DNA of 64,000 nucleotides from Combretum micranthum (Eukaryota; Streptophyta; Magnoliopsida; Myrtales; Combretaceae), in contig JAMXBD010004267.1 of the NCBI GenBank assembly GCA_024138025.1, positions 1-64,000 on the forward strand. The letters are read 5' to 3'. The notes beneath the pieces are model-generated. The model saw nothing but the letters and a program-made list of their open reading frames with translations, searched no databases and was not told where the DNA came from. Both the position numbers and the translations under genes were made by a program. Positions 34,853 through 48,290 of this stretch are shown here, one piece after another (position 1 is the stretch's first letter; every line of letters begins with the position of its first letter).

Positions 34853-37800
34853 TGTCACACTCAATGGGTACCCTAAATGTGACACCCTACCGTACGCAAT
34901 ATTAAAACTTAAGAATGATTACCTCAGTCACTTGAAAGCTTTCATATCAGTACAAGACGTACATTCACATCAAAGGGAGACCGGTGGAGTAATGCATTTT
35001 AAGATATTGGCAGCAAAACATTCAAAATAACACTTAATATATTTCATCAAAATATAGTGTCTTACAACTTCTAAGGGGCATTCCCCTGATAATTTTCATA
35101 ACAACATAGTCTTACTAAGATAAATAACTAAAGCTAGAAGATTTTAAAATAAATCTACTCTAAGACTTCAAAACAGAGTTCCTCCAAAAGCTTTCCAAAA
35201 TAAAGATTCTACCCGGATGATCAAGATAGTCTCGGGTACGAAACAAAGGCCCTGCAATATCAAAAGTTTATTAAGGTATAAGCATAACTAGCTTGTGAGA
35301 TATTCCTTACACAAAAGTACTCATAACAGGCATTCAACCAAGTTCATTAAACAAACATATGAAATGTAATAACCATGTGATCAAACATTACATACGACTA
35401 TCCTTTCGTATGTATGATGGATTTACCCCTCCATCGACGATTAGGGAATAATTTGAACTGGGCCCCAAACGACATCCTTAAAAGTTGCGCACATCTTAGG
35501 GTTCCAACGAACCGTACTACTAGTCCTCGGGCTTTCCATACCCAAAGCGATCGATCCGGCTCGGCTACAACTTGAGGCCGTATTCCCCGAATATCCTAAA
35601 TCCTTAAGATGTAGCTAGGTAGCTTACTTTTCCGGTCTCACGCTGAGCAATAGTAGCAAAATTGCAAAATGATATTCTAAGTGATATGCATGAGTAATTT
35701 ATTTATGAGATATTCAATCCGACATTAATTCATTTAAAGCGAGCAATCAATATTTGCACACACGCAATATACATAGAAACAATTATAATAATCACAGATT
35801 GGGTTCCGATATACTTATCATTAATTGATCGCACATAACAATTCACACACACAATTCCCATGATATCCCGCATGCATATCAATTTTATCTTTTCCTAATA
35901 TCTAGTACTTTATTCTACAAGCACATGCACGAATACATAAATGTAAAGGAAACTCACTCATCAATAGCGATCTTCGATGAGTCGAAGCAATCCTCAGGGA
36001 AGAGAAGATCTTAGTCCTCGACACATAAACAAAAGAAATACCCGAAATGAGTATTTCATTCAAGATTTACTCAAATTCTCTAATTCTATCTTATTGAATT
36101 CGTCAAAATTCGCATGAAAGGAAATTCCAACTTAAAATGGACATAACTTGCTCATTTTAACTCATAATTTCGTATATTATATACCGATTTCTACCTACTC
36201 GAAAATATATCTATTTCTAAGGTTATTTTTATCAAAAGAATCCATTTTGGTCTCGGAATAGCGATGTACAAAATCATCATGAAATTTCCAGATTTCAAAT
36301 CCCAAGTTTTCAAACTTTTCTCCATTCAAGTATTCTTGTATAAAAATATAGATATTTGTATGGTTGAAAAATCCCTTGAATATATATATATATATATATA
36401 TACTCAAATTATATGCATGAATTTAGTGGTGTTGTCTCAACAATGATTTTTGTAAAATAATGTGTCTTAAAAGTGAGAAAATGCTAAGACATGAAAATTC
36501 CTTTTTAGTTTTGTTGGGAAAATTTCTTAAATTATTATAAGTGAGTATTTCCCTCTTTTAACTCCATATCTTAATATTGAGAATAATTAAATTTTGAAAA
36601 ATTAATTTTAGTCTTTTAAGATTCCTATAACTTTATTTCTAATGGTTGAAAATGTAGTTTTTTTAAATATTTCTTGGTAGTGACTAAAGTTTCTTAAAGT
36701 AGTCATGTTTATTCGTTCTAAAGTTTTCCTAAAGTTAGATCTATTTTAAATAAATAATATCAATGATCTTCTAAGTTATTTATTATTTTTATTTCTTAAG
36801 TAAGGCTTATCTTTAGAAAGGTTATTCTTTGATAATTTTGTAAAACTTGTCTAGACTTTAGTATTTTAGAGTGTTGATAGAAAACTCCAATAGATGAGTT
36901 TAAGAAAAATCTTTGTTGAACAATGATTTAGCAATATTAAATTTTCAAAGAAACTTTCTTATTTCATTTGTTTAAAAAGAGAGCGTGATAATTTTACTTT
37001 ATGTATACTTGGATGAAATCCCATGTACTATTATTATTAGAAACTTGAGATGAACTTTTCTTACTTTGGGAAAGATTTGTTAAGATAAAACATTATGTTT
37101 TATGAAAAAAAACCATTTCTTATATGACAAAAATTTATTTTTAAAGAGAGTTCTTATTTTTCTTTACTTAAGAAAACTCTTTTTTATAATTGTTGAGACA
37201 ATATCAACATGTTCATGCATGAATGAGAATATATAATTATGAGAAATATAATGATATTAAATAATAAGATAAGATATATAAGAGCATAATAATAAGATCA
37301 ATATTGGGAACCTTAGCTTCATCAAGGTATCTCGGGACTAAGAATAGACTAGTCCCAAAAAGAAAAGAAAATAAAAGAAAGAAAATTGTTTTGACTTGAT
37401 AAGGACAAGTGTAAGACTAGAAAGACTAGTCTTAATAATAGCATGAAATAAATAAATTGCAAAGCATGAGATAAATAAATTGCAAAGCATGAAATAAATA
37501 AATTGCAAAGCATAGAAATAAATAAATAACAAGTGAGTTTATATGCTCTAAAGAGATATATATACATACTATACATAATACTATTGAAGTTAGATTAGAG
37601 CAAATAATAATAATAATAACAACATCATAATAACAATAATAACATAATGGAAAATATGAACATGAACAAAAACAAAACATGAACATATTGTTGCTACTTT
37701 AACTCTGATGAGTCTAAGAAACATACATTAAGCTCATGCTAAGTTATATGAACATGAAGAGTATGTGTAAGAAATTTTACCTAAGGTTATGTGTTTGTTG

Positions 37801-38646
37801 AAGAGGAAAAGAATAGGTTGTAGTATTATATAGGAAATGGTTTTATGGAGAAAAGAGAGAATTTGAGAAAAAGTGTTTGTGGAGTAATTTTGGCAGAGTT
37901 TTAGTTGAAAATGAATTGTGTGAAAGAATAAAGGAGGAAGAGGGTATTTACAGAGTTTTGGAGTGGAAATTAGATACAATTAAATAAAATGAAAAAGAAA
38001 ATAAAATGAGAGTGAAGAGAGAGAGAGATAGTGGAAGGCAACATGGGGAAAGGGGGAGAAAAATTGATTAAATTTGTTGTTTTGTAATAAAAAGAAGTAA
38101 TGTGTAAAGTGTGATGTGATTAAAGTTAAATGGGAAAGGTAAATTGTAAAGTATAGGTATGGTAGTGTGTAAGAAAACATAGAGATGGTGAAATAGTAAT
38201 GGATAGTAGAAATGGTACTATGAATAGTAGACTAGACAATTAAAATACCAGTAGTAAAGAAAATTCGTGTAAATGGCTTATATCTGATATTTTTAGTTAC
38301 CAAAAAATTCTAAAAATGATATTTTTGAAAATCTTATATTTTTACGAGTCTAATGGTGTTGTCGGAATATTTTCACTATCCGGTATATCAAGACATGGTT
38401 TTCGAAAACTAATCCCGTTCGAATCCAAAAGACACTAGAAAGTACGAATAAGATATTTTTATGTTTTCATATATTAATACGAACTATTATCTATAATTAT
38501 CTCAATTTCGTTGTTTAGGGTTTAAGAACACGGGATTGCCGAATCTAGATTCACTAAACTAAACATAGAACTAGGATAACTTTAGGATTTCGGTTCGACT
38601 TCCGGTTCTAAGGTTTACTATATTACAAAAGATCTAGGGGCTTACA
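34853..38646 (-). mobile_element. Solo LTR, family B, reverse, 3.8 kb
   Basis: On the minus strand it starts TGTAAGCCCCTAGATC (38646) and ends with ...GAGTGTGACA (34853). A perfect 5-bp duplication CCTAA flanks it (34848-34852 and 38647-38651). There is no internal region, so it is a solo LTR. It is inserted in the C1 LTR. Minus-strand landmarks match other B LTRs, such as 'gagttaaaatgagcaagtta' near 36160-36140. ORFs in it are low-complexity chance frames. Confidence 0.92.
37441..37528 (+). repeat. 23-bp tandem repeat, about 3.8 units
   Basis: The unit is GCATGAAATAAATAAATTGC plus AAA, starting at 37441, 37464, 37487 and 37510 (the last one altered). It is inside the reverse B LTR and absent from the other copies as far as I can see. 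Confidence 0.9.
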
Positions 38647-39087
38647 CCTAAACTAATGTTTATAGGATTAAGAGGAAGCTCAAGACCAAGACTAAGATTA
38701 AGCTTGGAGTTAGTATAGAAAATAGAACTATATGATTATGGTTTTAAAAGAGAATTTTGTGTATGTATTGGAGTTTGGAAACTAATGTTGTAATAGTATA
38801 AGTTTATATTTTGTAATTTCTTTAAGATCCTTTTATTATAAACGTAATAGTGAAGTCCGTGAGCATAGAGTTTGTAATTATTATGTGATGACTTTAAACC
38901 TTGTAAAGTTGTTCTTATATATGACTTATATGTATGCAATGTCTTTATGGTTCTATATAACCTTTGGTCCCGTTATACCTGTCCACATCACGGGGCATGT
39001 TAGCTATACAATGATCATGTACCTTTCTAAGGTCTCAGTTAATTACATGATGCATCGTTACAACTAAGGTACCCTATTGAGGTGACA

Positions 39088-39342
39088 CTACCATCACAAA
39101 TCCCCATTCATCATATGTGCTCCCATTTCAATCTAATAACTTGGAAAGGACAACATAAAATGGTGTCCCTTATCAAAGTACAGATGTGATGTTAGTTTCT
39201 CTGACATGTGGACACGCACAGTCGCTCCCATCATAATTAAAAAAATTCAAGGCTTGTTTAGCATGATTTAACGCAATAAAAATCATACTGCTAACCAATC
39301 ATGGCTATGCTCAGTTATCAATTAACTCGCCAACATATTTAA
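39088..39342. other. Short unassigned spacer between two C LTRs
   Basis: About 255 bases with no gene or element edge recognised. This is the old target DNA separating the opposed C1 and C2 LTRs. Confidence 0.4.
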
Positions 39343-39728
39343 TGTCATACCCGCAGGGTATTCTAGTAGTATCAATGTAACATATAACAAACTAAAGTCA
39401 CAAACATCTATATCAATCTATCAAAGACCTTTAGAAAGATATATGTACATAGCACAACCAAAATACTTCGTGGCGTAGACAGTTATAACAAGATCAAATG
39501 TTGATAAAAATAAGAAAAATATTGCATACATACAAGTTACTTACAAGAAATAACACTTCAACAAGTCATTAAATATTACATCATAACTTTACAACCTCAC
39601 AATCCTTAACTTCCAAAAGACTTCATAAAATTTCAAATTTGCATCCAATAGTCTCCAAAAGACTTCCTTAACCACATACAAAATGCTATCTCCAACTCAT
39701 ATCCAAACTTCTTGATATCTTTCACTAG

Positions 39729-42700
39729 TGTAAACCCCTAAGTTTTAGGGTAATTTCAAGCTTAAACCTTAAACCGAAAAGTCAATCGGAAACCCTAAGT
39801 CAACAAATCCCTAGGAAACCCTAGCAGTTTAGATCTGGCAACCCCTTATTCTTTAACCAAGAAGTCGAAATGTGAGTGGAGAATGTAGATTGGTTCGTAA
39901 TAATATTAGGATGCTTAAAAATATCGGATTAGCGAATTTTCGACCTATTTCGAACCCAATCAGATACAGACTTTAAAAAGTGTATCCTAAGGCTCGAGAT
40001 ACTAAATGTATGTTATTAGTACCGTTAGACTCCTAATCTCATAAGATTTCCAAATATATCAGTTATATAATTTTTCGAGTTATAAAAGTTATAGTTATAA
40101 CCTTTTTATCGTATTTTCATTACTACCGGTAATTCAATTGTCTAATCTACTTTTTTATTTCTAATCACACTATTCACAAATACAACCACCCATACTATAT
40201 TCTTACATCTTTACAACCTATTCTTACAATTCACATCATTTTCCTTACATTTTCTTTTCCTATACAACTTTTACTACTTAAATTACTTTTATATTTGAAT
40301 TTTGTACACAAAACAAATATCACACACCTCTCCCCCTCTCTCTAGTGGAACCAGCGCCCCTCCCCTTGTCCTCTCCCTCAATTTGCTTTATTTTCTTCAA
40401 TTTATGTAATACACAAACCCCAATCCATTCTTCTATAAATACCCCTTTATGCCAACTTCATTTCACTTTCTCACTTTTTAACAAAACAAAGCTCTTGCAA
40501 ATTTTTTTCTCTCCTCTCCTCCTCTCCTCATCTTGCCGCGACACACACACACACACACACTCTCTCACAAATTTTTTTTTCTTCAATTTTCTTACTCTGC
40601 ACATCTAATAGGTAATAAATCTATACCCTACCACATTAAAAATATGTAATGGCAAGATCATACATGTGTGATTCCACTCAAAATCCTCATGAGCTTTATG
40701 CTAGGGATGTGGAGACACTTAAACATGAGATCCTTTCCATCACAATGTAGTAGATCTTGTTATTTAAGTTATTTTGCTATTATTTTGCTTTATTATTGAT
40801 TTATGTTGTTATTGATAATGTTTAGTGCATGTATTCATCATTTAACCTTATCTACATAATGATCATAGTGCATTTGCATTTATGACTTGCATAATAAACT
40901 AGATCTAGTTGTTTTGAGTACATAAATGCCTTAGGGTTTTGTTTTATATGCATAAAGGACTTGTAGTAGCATAATAATAGTAGGAATATATAATTAAAGT
41001 CTAAGATCTATTTTAGTTTCAACAAGAATGATTTTTCGAAATTCGGATCTAAAGAGAACCCTATTTAGAAAAGCTATTTTCCAACTTCAAAATAAGTATT
41101 TCACATTAAAAATGAAAACTTAGGGAATAGGTACCATAAATGAGTAGTTTTGATGAGTAAATCTTAGATCTACCAAGGGATATTTTCAAAACAAGAAAAG
41201 TTTACAAAAGTTATGTTAGCAATATGTTTCAATCCCAACAACAAACTTAAAATACGTAATAAGGAAAGGTTAACATGTGAACACCTATTTTTCAACCCCA
41301 AAACAAGATTTTTATTAAAGAAATGGAAGCCTTAAGGGGTAGGTTTGATTAGAAATTGATTTTAAAAAGATTAAATGAGATTTACATAAGAAACAATCTC
41401 AAATATAAATTTCAAAATTCGGATTTAGAAATGACCTTTATTTAAACAGCTATTTCCAATTGCCAAAATGAAGATTTTAATGGAAAAATAGAAGTCCTAG
41501 GGAATACATGTAATAATGACCTAATTTTGGCAAGGATAAATGAAATTTATCAAAGTATAATCCTCAAACAATGAAAGGTTGCAAAGTATAGATTAAACAA
41601 TGTTTTCATTCCTTAAAATTTTATAAAATTCATAACTAGGTAAACCTTATTTAAACATCTATTTTCCAACTCCAAAATGAAGAAATTCATTAAAATAATG
41701 AAGGTGTTAGGCATATAGTCATTAAGGTTGAGTTTTGATAAAAGCAAGTGTGATTTTGCTAGGAATAAAACTAGTTTTCTTAAATCTATAATTTCAAAAG
41801 TTTGCAAAGCAAAAGTTTCTAAAAGAATTCTTAATATCATGTATCATTGAGCATATACATGTAGATAGCTCATCTCATGACATTCATGATAATAACTTGT
41901 AGCTATTGCATGTACACATAATGCACTTGGTAGAAATAAAGCTAGGAAAATAGTGTTTTACACATCCCATAAAAGCATTGTCTAAGTACATAAAGAAATA
42001 GATTGACCAACACTCATGAATCATACATGATATTGAGTTATTTATGTATATAAAAGAGTCTTTAAGATATAATGATAGCTAAGTATCTATTAAAGCTTTG
42101 GAATGATGCTTGGATTGAAATTAGAAATTGATTTGTGCGTTGGGAATCTCGTATAGCATTATGTATCCTACTATTCATGGACCAAATGATCTTATTTGAT
42201 GGAAATAACTTTAGAAATAGATAGCTCTCGTCGAATAGGTAGAAATCATTATATAATATGCGAAATTCCGAGTTAAAATGACTAAGTTATGGTCGTTTTA
42301 AGTTGGAATTTCCTCTTAGACGAATTTTGACGAACTTGTTATAATAGAATTTATAAGTCATTCAAACTTCATAGAAATACTCATTGGAATTATTTCTTTT
42401 GATTAGGAGATTTGAGAGACGGACTAGACATTCCCAAGTATTATTACGATTAAGTAGATTTTCGCGCCATAGCAAAGTGAGTTCACTATCTTTAAATTAC
42501 ATGCTCTTGATTGTGCTTGTAATAATAGTGGCATTAGAACTAGGACAAGATAAAATTAAAATATGCATATGAGTTCTGTTTGATTGAATTGATGATAAGA
42601 ATATCGAAATGGGAGTTGTTATAAATGTTTGTATGATTTAGTATAGTATTGAAGTATCTAAATATTTATGATCACCTATAATTCGTTTAAATAATATGCC

Positions 42701-44134
42701 ATGATCTTATAATTAAATTGACCATGCATACCATATGTTGAGTCACATTACATTTGTTATTATACTTTTGTGGGAAGAAGGCATAATAACGGACAACGAG
42801 TAAGCCTGAAAACTTGAATGTCGGCATAAATGGCCTGAATTAAAATGGAAGTGGTGTAGGCACTTGAATTAACTACATAAATAGTGAGTAGGTGGGCACT
42901 TGAATCAACCACTATATAAGTGAGAAAAATTAAAATCTATGGTCGTATGGGCTTGAAACACCTGACCCCGAATGGAGGGCGTAAATCTATTCAACATAGG
43001 ACTCCCGAAAAGTCTTATGTATTGTATGCTCACATGCTTGTGCATTTCATATGATTGTCTAATATAACTTGCTTGCCCTATTGTTTAATGAAGTATTTAA
43101 TTTGGAAGTGGAACTCACTAAGCTCGTAAGCTTTTACCCTTGTAGTTTCCTGTTGTAGTATGATTATTTATGGTTATCTCCGATAGGCCACTTTCCTCAG
43201 GTACAGCTTTTGGAATTTAAGGAGCTTTTTGAAAAAGTCGGGCCCTAGATGTTGGGCATAGACTTCTAGTTAAATCTCCTTAATCTTATATATATATTAT
43301 ATATATGTTGTTGTAAGAGACTTTTGTGGATCAAAGGATTCTTAATATTTTGACAGGGGCATATCCCTTAGATTGTTGTAATAGATTAATCTAGTTAAAA
43401 CTGTTATGATTTATATTATTATCGCTATGTATGTCTTCTCAAGCTATTTTGATTTTGATGAACGTAAGCCTTACACCTGGTGTTTAAACTCACGGGATGA
43501 CTAAGGATGTCATACTTGAGTTTAAATATCGAGTATAGTGAACTTAGGGATACAAGCAGGCGGGTCGTTATAGGGTACCAACCGCCCAACCCGCTAAAAA
43601 CCCTATAGGGTTTTAGGACGGGTTTTGGGATTAAAAAAAACCCGATAAGTTATAAGGTCGGGTTTTAGGTTTATTATGTAACCCGTTGGGAAAACCCGAC
43701 TCGGTATAAATTCAAAATATTAAAAAATTAAAAATATTAAGTTATTAAAGCAAGGATCCCATTTATATTATATGTATGTGAAAATAAGTAGAAATGAAGT
43801 GTTTGTATCATTTTATATGATATTATTGTCTAAAATTCATTCTTTCAATATAAGTGTTTGTATCATTAATAACTTAAAACAAAATTCTTTCTTTTGATTT
43901 TTTTTAAAGAAAAATAAAATAAAATCTTGGAGTCGGGTCGGGTCGGGTTATGGGTTCCTTAAATCCTAGCGGGTCGGGTTTTGGGATTGACAAAAAAAAA
44001 CCCGATAGGGTTTTTCTCGGGTTCTGAGACACCATTAAGGACTGGGTCGGGTTCGGGTTCAAAAAACCATACGAACCCCCCGGTTGCATCCTTAGGTGAA
44101 TTGTCGCGTATAGGGTACCCTTTGGGGCCTAACA
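39729..44134 (+). mobile_element. Solo LTR, family B, forward, with nested MITE
   Basis: It starts TGTAAACCCCTAAG and ends GGGTACCCTTTGGGGCCTAACA. Flanks ACTAG (39724-39728) and ACTGG (44135-44139) form a one-mismatch duplication. Without the 550-bp MITE it is ~3.85 kb, agreeing with the reverse B solo LTR (3794 bp). It has no internal region. A CA microsatellite is at 40543-40560. It is inserted in the C2 LTR. Confidence 0.9.
43545..44094. mobile_element. hAT-like MITE rich in CGGGT words
   Basis: The left end TAGGGATACAAGCAGGCGGG mirrors the right end, which reads TAAGGATGCAACCGGGGGG on the other strand. An 8-base duplication with two transitions flanks it (AGTGAACT 43537-43544, GGTGAATT 44095-44102). 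The body repeats 'cgggtcgggttttggg' in both orientations. An 8-bp duplication and this kind of end fit hAT derivatives. It has no transposase ORF. Removing it restores the normal end of the B LTR. Confidence 0.65.
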
Positions 44135-46886
44135 ACTGGCTTTTGCTCCCAAGGCTTGATCCTTTATATTGATTCCTGTAAACAAACAATCTACTGGAGC
44201 ATGAGCACAATAAACTTAGTGAATAACCAAATCTTAACAAGATTCAAACAAAGTTAAGCAGTGTTTAATTAGTAAATATATGCAATGCAACAATCAACCA
44301 TATGAAAAATACATTTGGATGACTAGAATCTAAACCAATAGAGATTTATGCCCTCTCCTAGTAGTTGAAGGAATCAACTCAGTAAATCACACTCTAAAGA
44401 AATTGAGAATTAAAGAAGGAGACGTTCTTCTCAAACTTATTTATTATTTATATACATATAAGTATATAATCTCAACTTCACCTTAGAACTCAAAAACTCC
44501 ACTAAATATTCATTTCATGTCAACACCAAACAATGTCCTTCAGTGCCTGCTTAGTTTCTATGGAATTGACCAAACAGTGGAAACCTTGTGTAAAACTAGG
44601 AACATTTCATCTAGAAAAACTAAGCATAACAAGAGAACCAAAATGCTAATACGTAGTGTGATTACCATGCAAATGCAAGTTATGATATCGTGCAATGCAT
44701 GTCCATTTTATTTAATGATCAAATAAGAATTATGTCATATTACTTAATGATCAACAATACTCATTATGCAATTCATACCAAGCAAGCAGTGATCACTTTT
44801 GATATTAAAGCTTGTCGTTTATCAAATCATCATACAATAACACTATTCACAATCCTCACACATATCATCATTTTCAATGATGCTTTAGAATACATGTCAC
44901 TACATTGCAATCACAAACAATGTGGGAAGATTCATGTTACCCATCTATGCATCTTTGCTTAATTGTCGTAATAATCTATCAGAAAGTCTAGATCTTGATT
45001 TATGAGTTTTATAAGATAACAAACATGTATTACTAAGCATATAACTAACAAGAACTCCTATTAGTGCCTATGTGTCCTATACTCATGTCTTAGCTTCCTT
45101 AGTTTAGTTATTTTTAAGGAATTATAAGGTGTGATACATATGGTGGTTTCGCTAACCGATTGGCAATCAGGAGTCAAGGGGATAGCATCCCTTGCAAGGT
45201 TGGGGGATAGCGTCCTTTACGAGGTCAGGGGCAATGCACCTTAAAACAAAACAAATTTGAAGATTTTGGTTTAAGAAATCTTAAGAAAAAGTTAAATTGT
45301 TGAATCACAGGGTAAATCACGGGCATCATTGTTGCCACAATTTAACAAGGTGCAAAATCACAATCATTTATAAAATTCACAGCTTATACCGTAGGCTCAA
45401 CCATGGGTGTGATTTAGGTTGCAATTGAATCTATGACCAAAAGCACTTCCCTTTGATTTTTCAGCTTCTACTACAATTCTAAACTGCAGGCACAATTTGG
45501 CCATGATTTCCATCACGAATAAAACAACGAACTTAGCTAATTCTAGTTTATAAACTGACTTTTCTCCAACTGATACATATATTAAAATGTGGCTAATGCA
45601 GCTAAAGATAAACTTAACATAACTACTTCAAACATACTATATCTAACAAACTTACTAATTAAACTTAAATCTATCATTTTTCCCTTTAACCAAAGATTCA
45701 AATATAAACATTTTATGTAGTTTTTCTCTATTTTATCTCATGAATTGTTATGTTTGGGTTTATTAAATAGATTTATACTTGTTTATAAGTTTTTAGCAAT
45801 TATACTACGACTCTTAAACATGGTCAAAATTACAAAGTAAGTATGTACATGTCCTATTAGTTCCTAGTAAGTTTCGTTTTAGTTCATTAACTTAGTATAC
45901 CTCTTAAACTTGGTCTTTTACTATTAAACAATAAAATTGTAAGTGTGCTAGTGTTTGATAGAATGAACTCACTGAAACTTTAAAAATAAAAACTTACCTT
46001 AATTTGGTGAATATGTTATGTGTGTCACTTTATTTCTTCTTCGAAAATACCAAAAGCAGTGTTTAGGATGTGTTTTTTTTATATAGATTTTCGAATGTTG
46101 AGAGTGAGGTTTGAAGAAATGATTTGTGTTTCAATTATAAACGTAGGTAAGAGAACAAGGGTTTCAAAGAAAAGTGACAGCAAAAGAAGCTTGTTTATCT
46201 ATTTTTATGTTTGATAAAAGACATTTTGTATTCATTATATTAAATTATACTAGTATATTAGATTTTTAAAACCTTTTGCATTTACCTTATGGTGATAATA
46301 ATGTTCAGATGTTGTAAAATTTTCAAATTACAACTACTTCTTTTACAAATAAAAAAAAGTAATACAAACTTGGTTTGAGAAATTTCATTGTTACTATTTA
46401 ATGCATAAAACTTTATGAGAATTGGTTAAGTTTACCCTCTTTATTTGTTTTACAATAAAATAGATTTGCAAAGCATTTAGGCAGTTTTGAGAGTAATTTG
46501 GGTGTAGTTGTTAAAATTTAAAGTTTCTCATGTATATGAGACAAACAAACTATGATATCAGCTGATATTAATTAATATTAAAAAATAAATTAATTATTTC
46601 AAGACAATAATATTAAAGATAGGGCTTAAATTTCATTCTCATAAAAATAAATTTTTGGATTAATATTTACTATTTTGCATTTACATAATTCATTTCTAGC
46701 TATTATTAACTACTCAATATACTCTAAGGATTTTAATGGTTCACATTATACTCTAGGATTACATAACTATGTTAATAAAATTTTACCTATATCATCAAAT
46801 ATTGTCTTTGTATCTTTTATTTTTATGAAATTTTAACTTTCTAATTTCTAAACTTAAGTTAAGGAAAAACTTGGGATTACATCTAA

Positions 46887-47090
46887 TTTCGAACGCTATC
46901 TCTAAATTAGATTACTCGATGGATCGGACAAGCAAATGAGTTCTTTTTACCTAACCATTCTAAAATAAAGAACGACATCCATGCCTCATTGACAAATGCT
47001 TCACAAGAGACTCCCACCGAAAGTCTAAACTTGCCTTGGTCGACTGGTCTACTCGATTCACTGTTTTGCCGGTTCCTAGACGCGGGTTGT

Positions 47091-47124
<34 letters not shown>

Positions 47125-47790
47125 GGTGGTTGATAACAGGGTGTATGGGTAGTGTTGCTAATTTAATATGAATCACGGGCCTTCCAAGTCTAGTCTCACC
47201 CATCAGCTACATCTGCTGACCCATTGGGCTCAAGTTCGTCTCATGTCAATAGGGCCCAAAGTCTCTTGTCACTCTAGCTTAGAGTACAAACTAATCATCA
47301 TTGTATCCAAACAACACCCAAACTAGTTTCACTTAGGCTCAACACGAGTGAATGTAAGTAGGGCTTGCCCTATGTCTATCATAACCATCACCAACCACCC
47401 ACTCGCCTATGATTCCATAACACACCCAACCTCTAGGAATCTATATAACCATCTCCTTCCACTCTAAGGAAATGGTAATGTCGTATCAACTCTGTTTCAT
47501 ACTCACTATTGATCCTCATATCTTTATACTTGCTGACTTAAGTAGCGAAGTGGTTGCGTCGAGCTCAACCCTAACGTACTACTAATCATATTTTGTTTTA
47601 TAGGCCTCATACATGCACGAGTCCAGTCCATTGATTCCTTACCTTACCTCTATTGGATTAGAACTATTAATAGTGCATAAGTTTGTCTATGAAATGTGAG
47701 TCGTATGATCCTCCCTTGGTGGTGACCACTCACCCTTTGTCTTAGAGTGACTCAAAAACTACCGGTCAATCTTACCTATTTCATTTTTTT
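46887..47790 (+). mobile_element. Possible Tat/Ogre-type LTR remnant
   Basis: TCTATATAACC near 47440 is TATA-like. About 70-90 bases on come 'ttgatcctcat' and 'ttgctgacttaagtagcg', then 'gtggttgcgtcgagc'; these words are reminiscent of LTR 3' parts of Tat-group elements. Edges, primer site and partner LTR are not seen. The left part holds the 33-G tract. No gene is present; the frame reading through the tract is poly-Gly/poly-Pro artefact. Confidence 0.3.
47091..47123 (+). repeat. Poly-G tract (33 G)
   Basis: An uninterrupted run of 33 guanines between unique, moderately GC-rich sequence. It could form quadruplex structures, or mark a sequencing or assembly problem. Confidence 0.95.
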
Positions 47791-48054
47791 TATTTCTAAT
47801 TTCTTTTTTTTGTAATATATTTATATATTCCAATAAATTTATTTAATTAAATTTGTTTGATAATATTATTTAATTAAAAATATTTATTTGGGACCTATTA
47901 CCCTAATTGATTTAAACTATTAATAAATAAACACATGTCTCGTCTTTGCAAAAATCTGAAAACACCAATTACATTTTTATAATTTGCTTCATCTATTATT
48001 TATTTATTTTACTGTATATAGTTCCCTTACATGTTCCATGTCATACTATAATAC

Positions 48055-48290
48055 TTTTTTTTTTTTTTTTTTTTTTTGTGAAGTGTTAAAAGAGACCTAT
48101 TGGGTCCAATTATGTTGGAGCGCAACTGGGTTTTAACCATTCTTACGGTTAAGATTCCCCGCTGGGTTGCCACTCACACGGGTCAATATCAGAGCACTCT
48201 TGCTGTCTTTCTGCTCATGTCTAGGCTAGCTATACTTTGTTGAACTTGGGCCAACTAAGCGTCTATGTCCATCTCGCTGATTTTACTTAA
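48055..48290 (-). mobile_element. Possible SINE or other poly(A) retro-insert, minus strand
   Basis: A 23-T run (48055-48077) is the poly(A) tail when read on the minus strand. Upstream of it on that strand are ~210 bases of GC-richer sequence that stand out from the AT-rich surroundings (includes 'ggcaacccagcgggg'). No clear A/B boxes or target duplication were found, so the class is open; a LINE 3' end is possible. Confidence 0.3.

Larger units (their letters stand above)
32121..39087 (+). mobile_element. Solo LTR, family C (C1), split by a solo B LTR
   Basis: The LTR is 32121-34852 plus 38652-39087, about 3.2 kb. The start GTGACCCCTAAGTTTTTCC has lost or changed its first T; the reverse C LTR starts TGTAATCCCAAGTTTTTCC. 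The end is GGTACCCTATTGAGGTGACA. Flanks CTATC (32116-32120) and CTACC (39088-39092) look like an aged duplication. The 3' half shares blocks with the A LTR, such as 'gactactacgacgac' near 34104, 'aggcaccgaaggatgtcgc' near 34539 and 'ggagggagtaaatct' words near 34705. It contains a tandem array, a Tourist-like MITE and the reverse B LTR. Confidence 0.7.
39343..46881 (-). mobile_element. Solo LTR, family C (C2), reverse, split by a solo B LTR
   Basis: The LTR is 39343-39728 plus 44140-46881, about 3.1 kb. On the minus strand it starts TGTAATCCCAAGTTTTTCC (46881) and ends ATACCCTGCGGGTATGACA (39343). Flanks TTTAA (39338-39342) and TCTAA (46882-46886) are an imperfect duplication. The region 45120-45430 (minus strand) has short GC-rich repeats ('gggggatagcgtcc', 'ggggatagcatccc'), again at the array position of this LTR type. 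Confidence 0.8.

Noticed and set aside
37441..37528. Short direct repeats that could look like a CRISPR array
   Set aside because: Units are adjacent without unique spacers, low complexity, and inside a plant LTR.
37338..37686. Overlapping minus-strand frames rich in Phe, Tyr, Leu and Ile
   Set aside because: They come from the 23-bp AT-rich tandem repeat inside a solo B LTR and have no known domain.
40345..40608. 87-codon frame with a CA repeat
   Set aside because: It lies in the B LTR; low complexity with a microsatellite, and not kept in other B LTRs.
44517..44962. 69- and 90-codon frames
   Set aside because: They lie in the reverse C2 LTR; composition and lack of conservation argue against genes.
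46907..47203. Open frames crossing the 33-G run (poly-Gly or poly-Pro protein)
   Set aside because: The frame exists only because a homopolymer has no stops; the flanks show no gene-like features.
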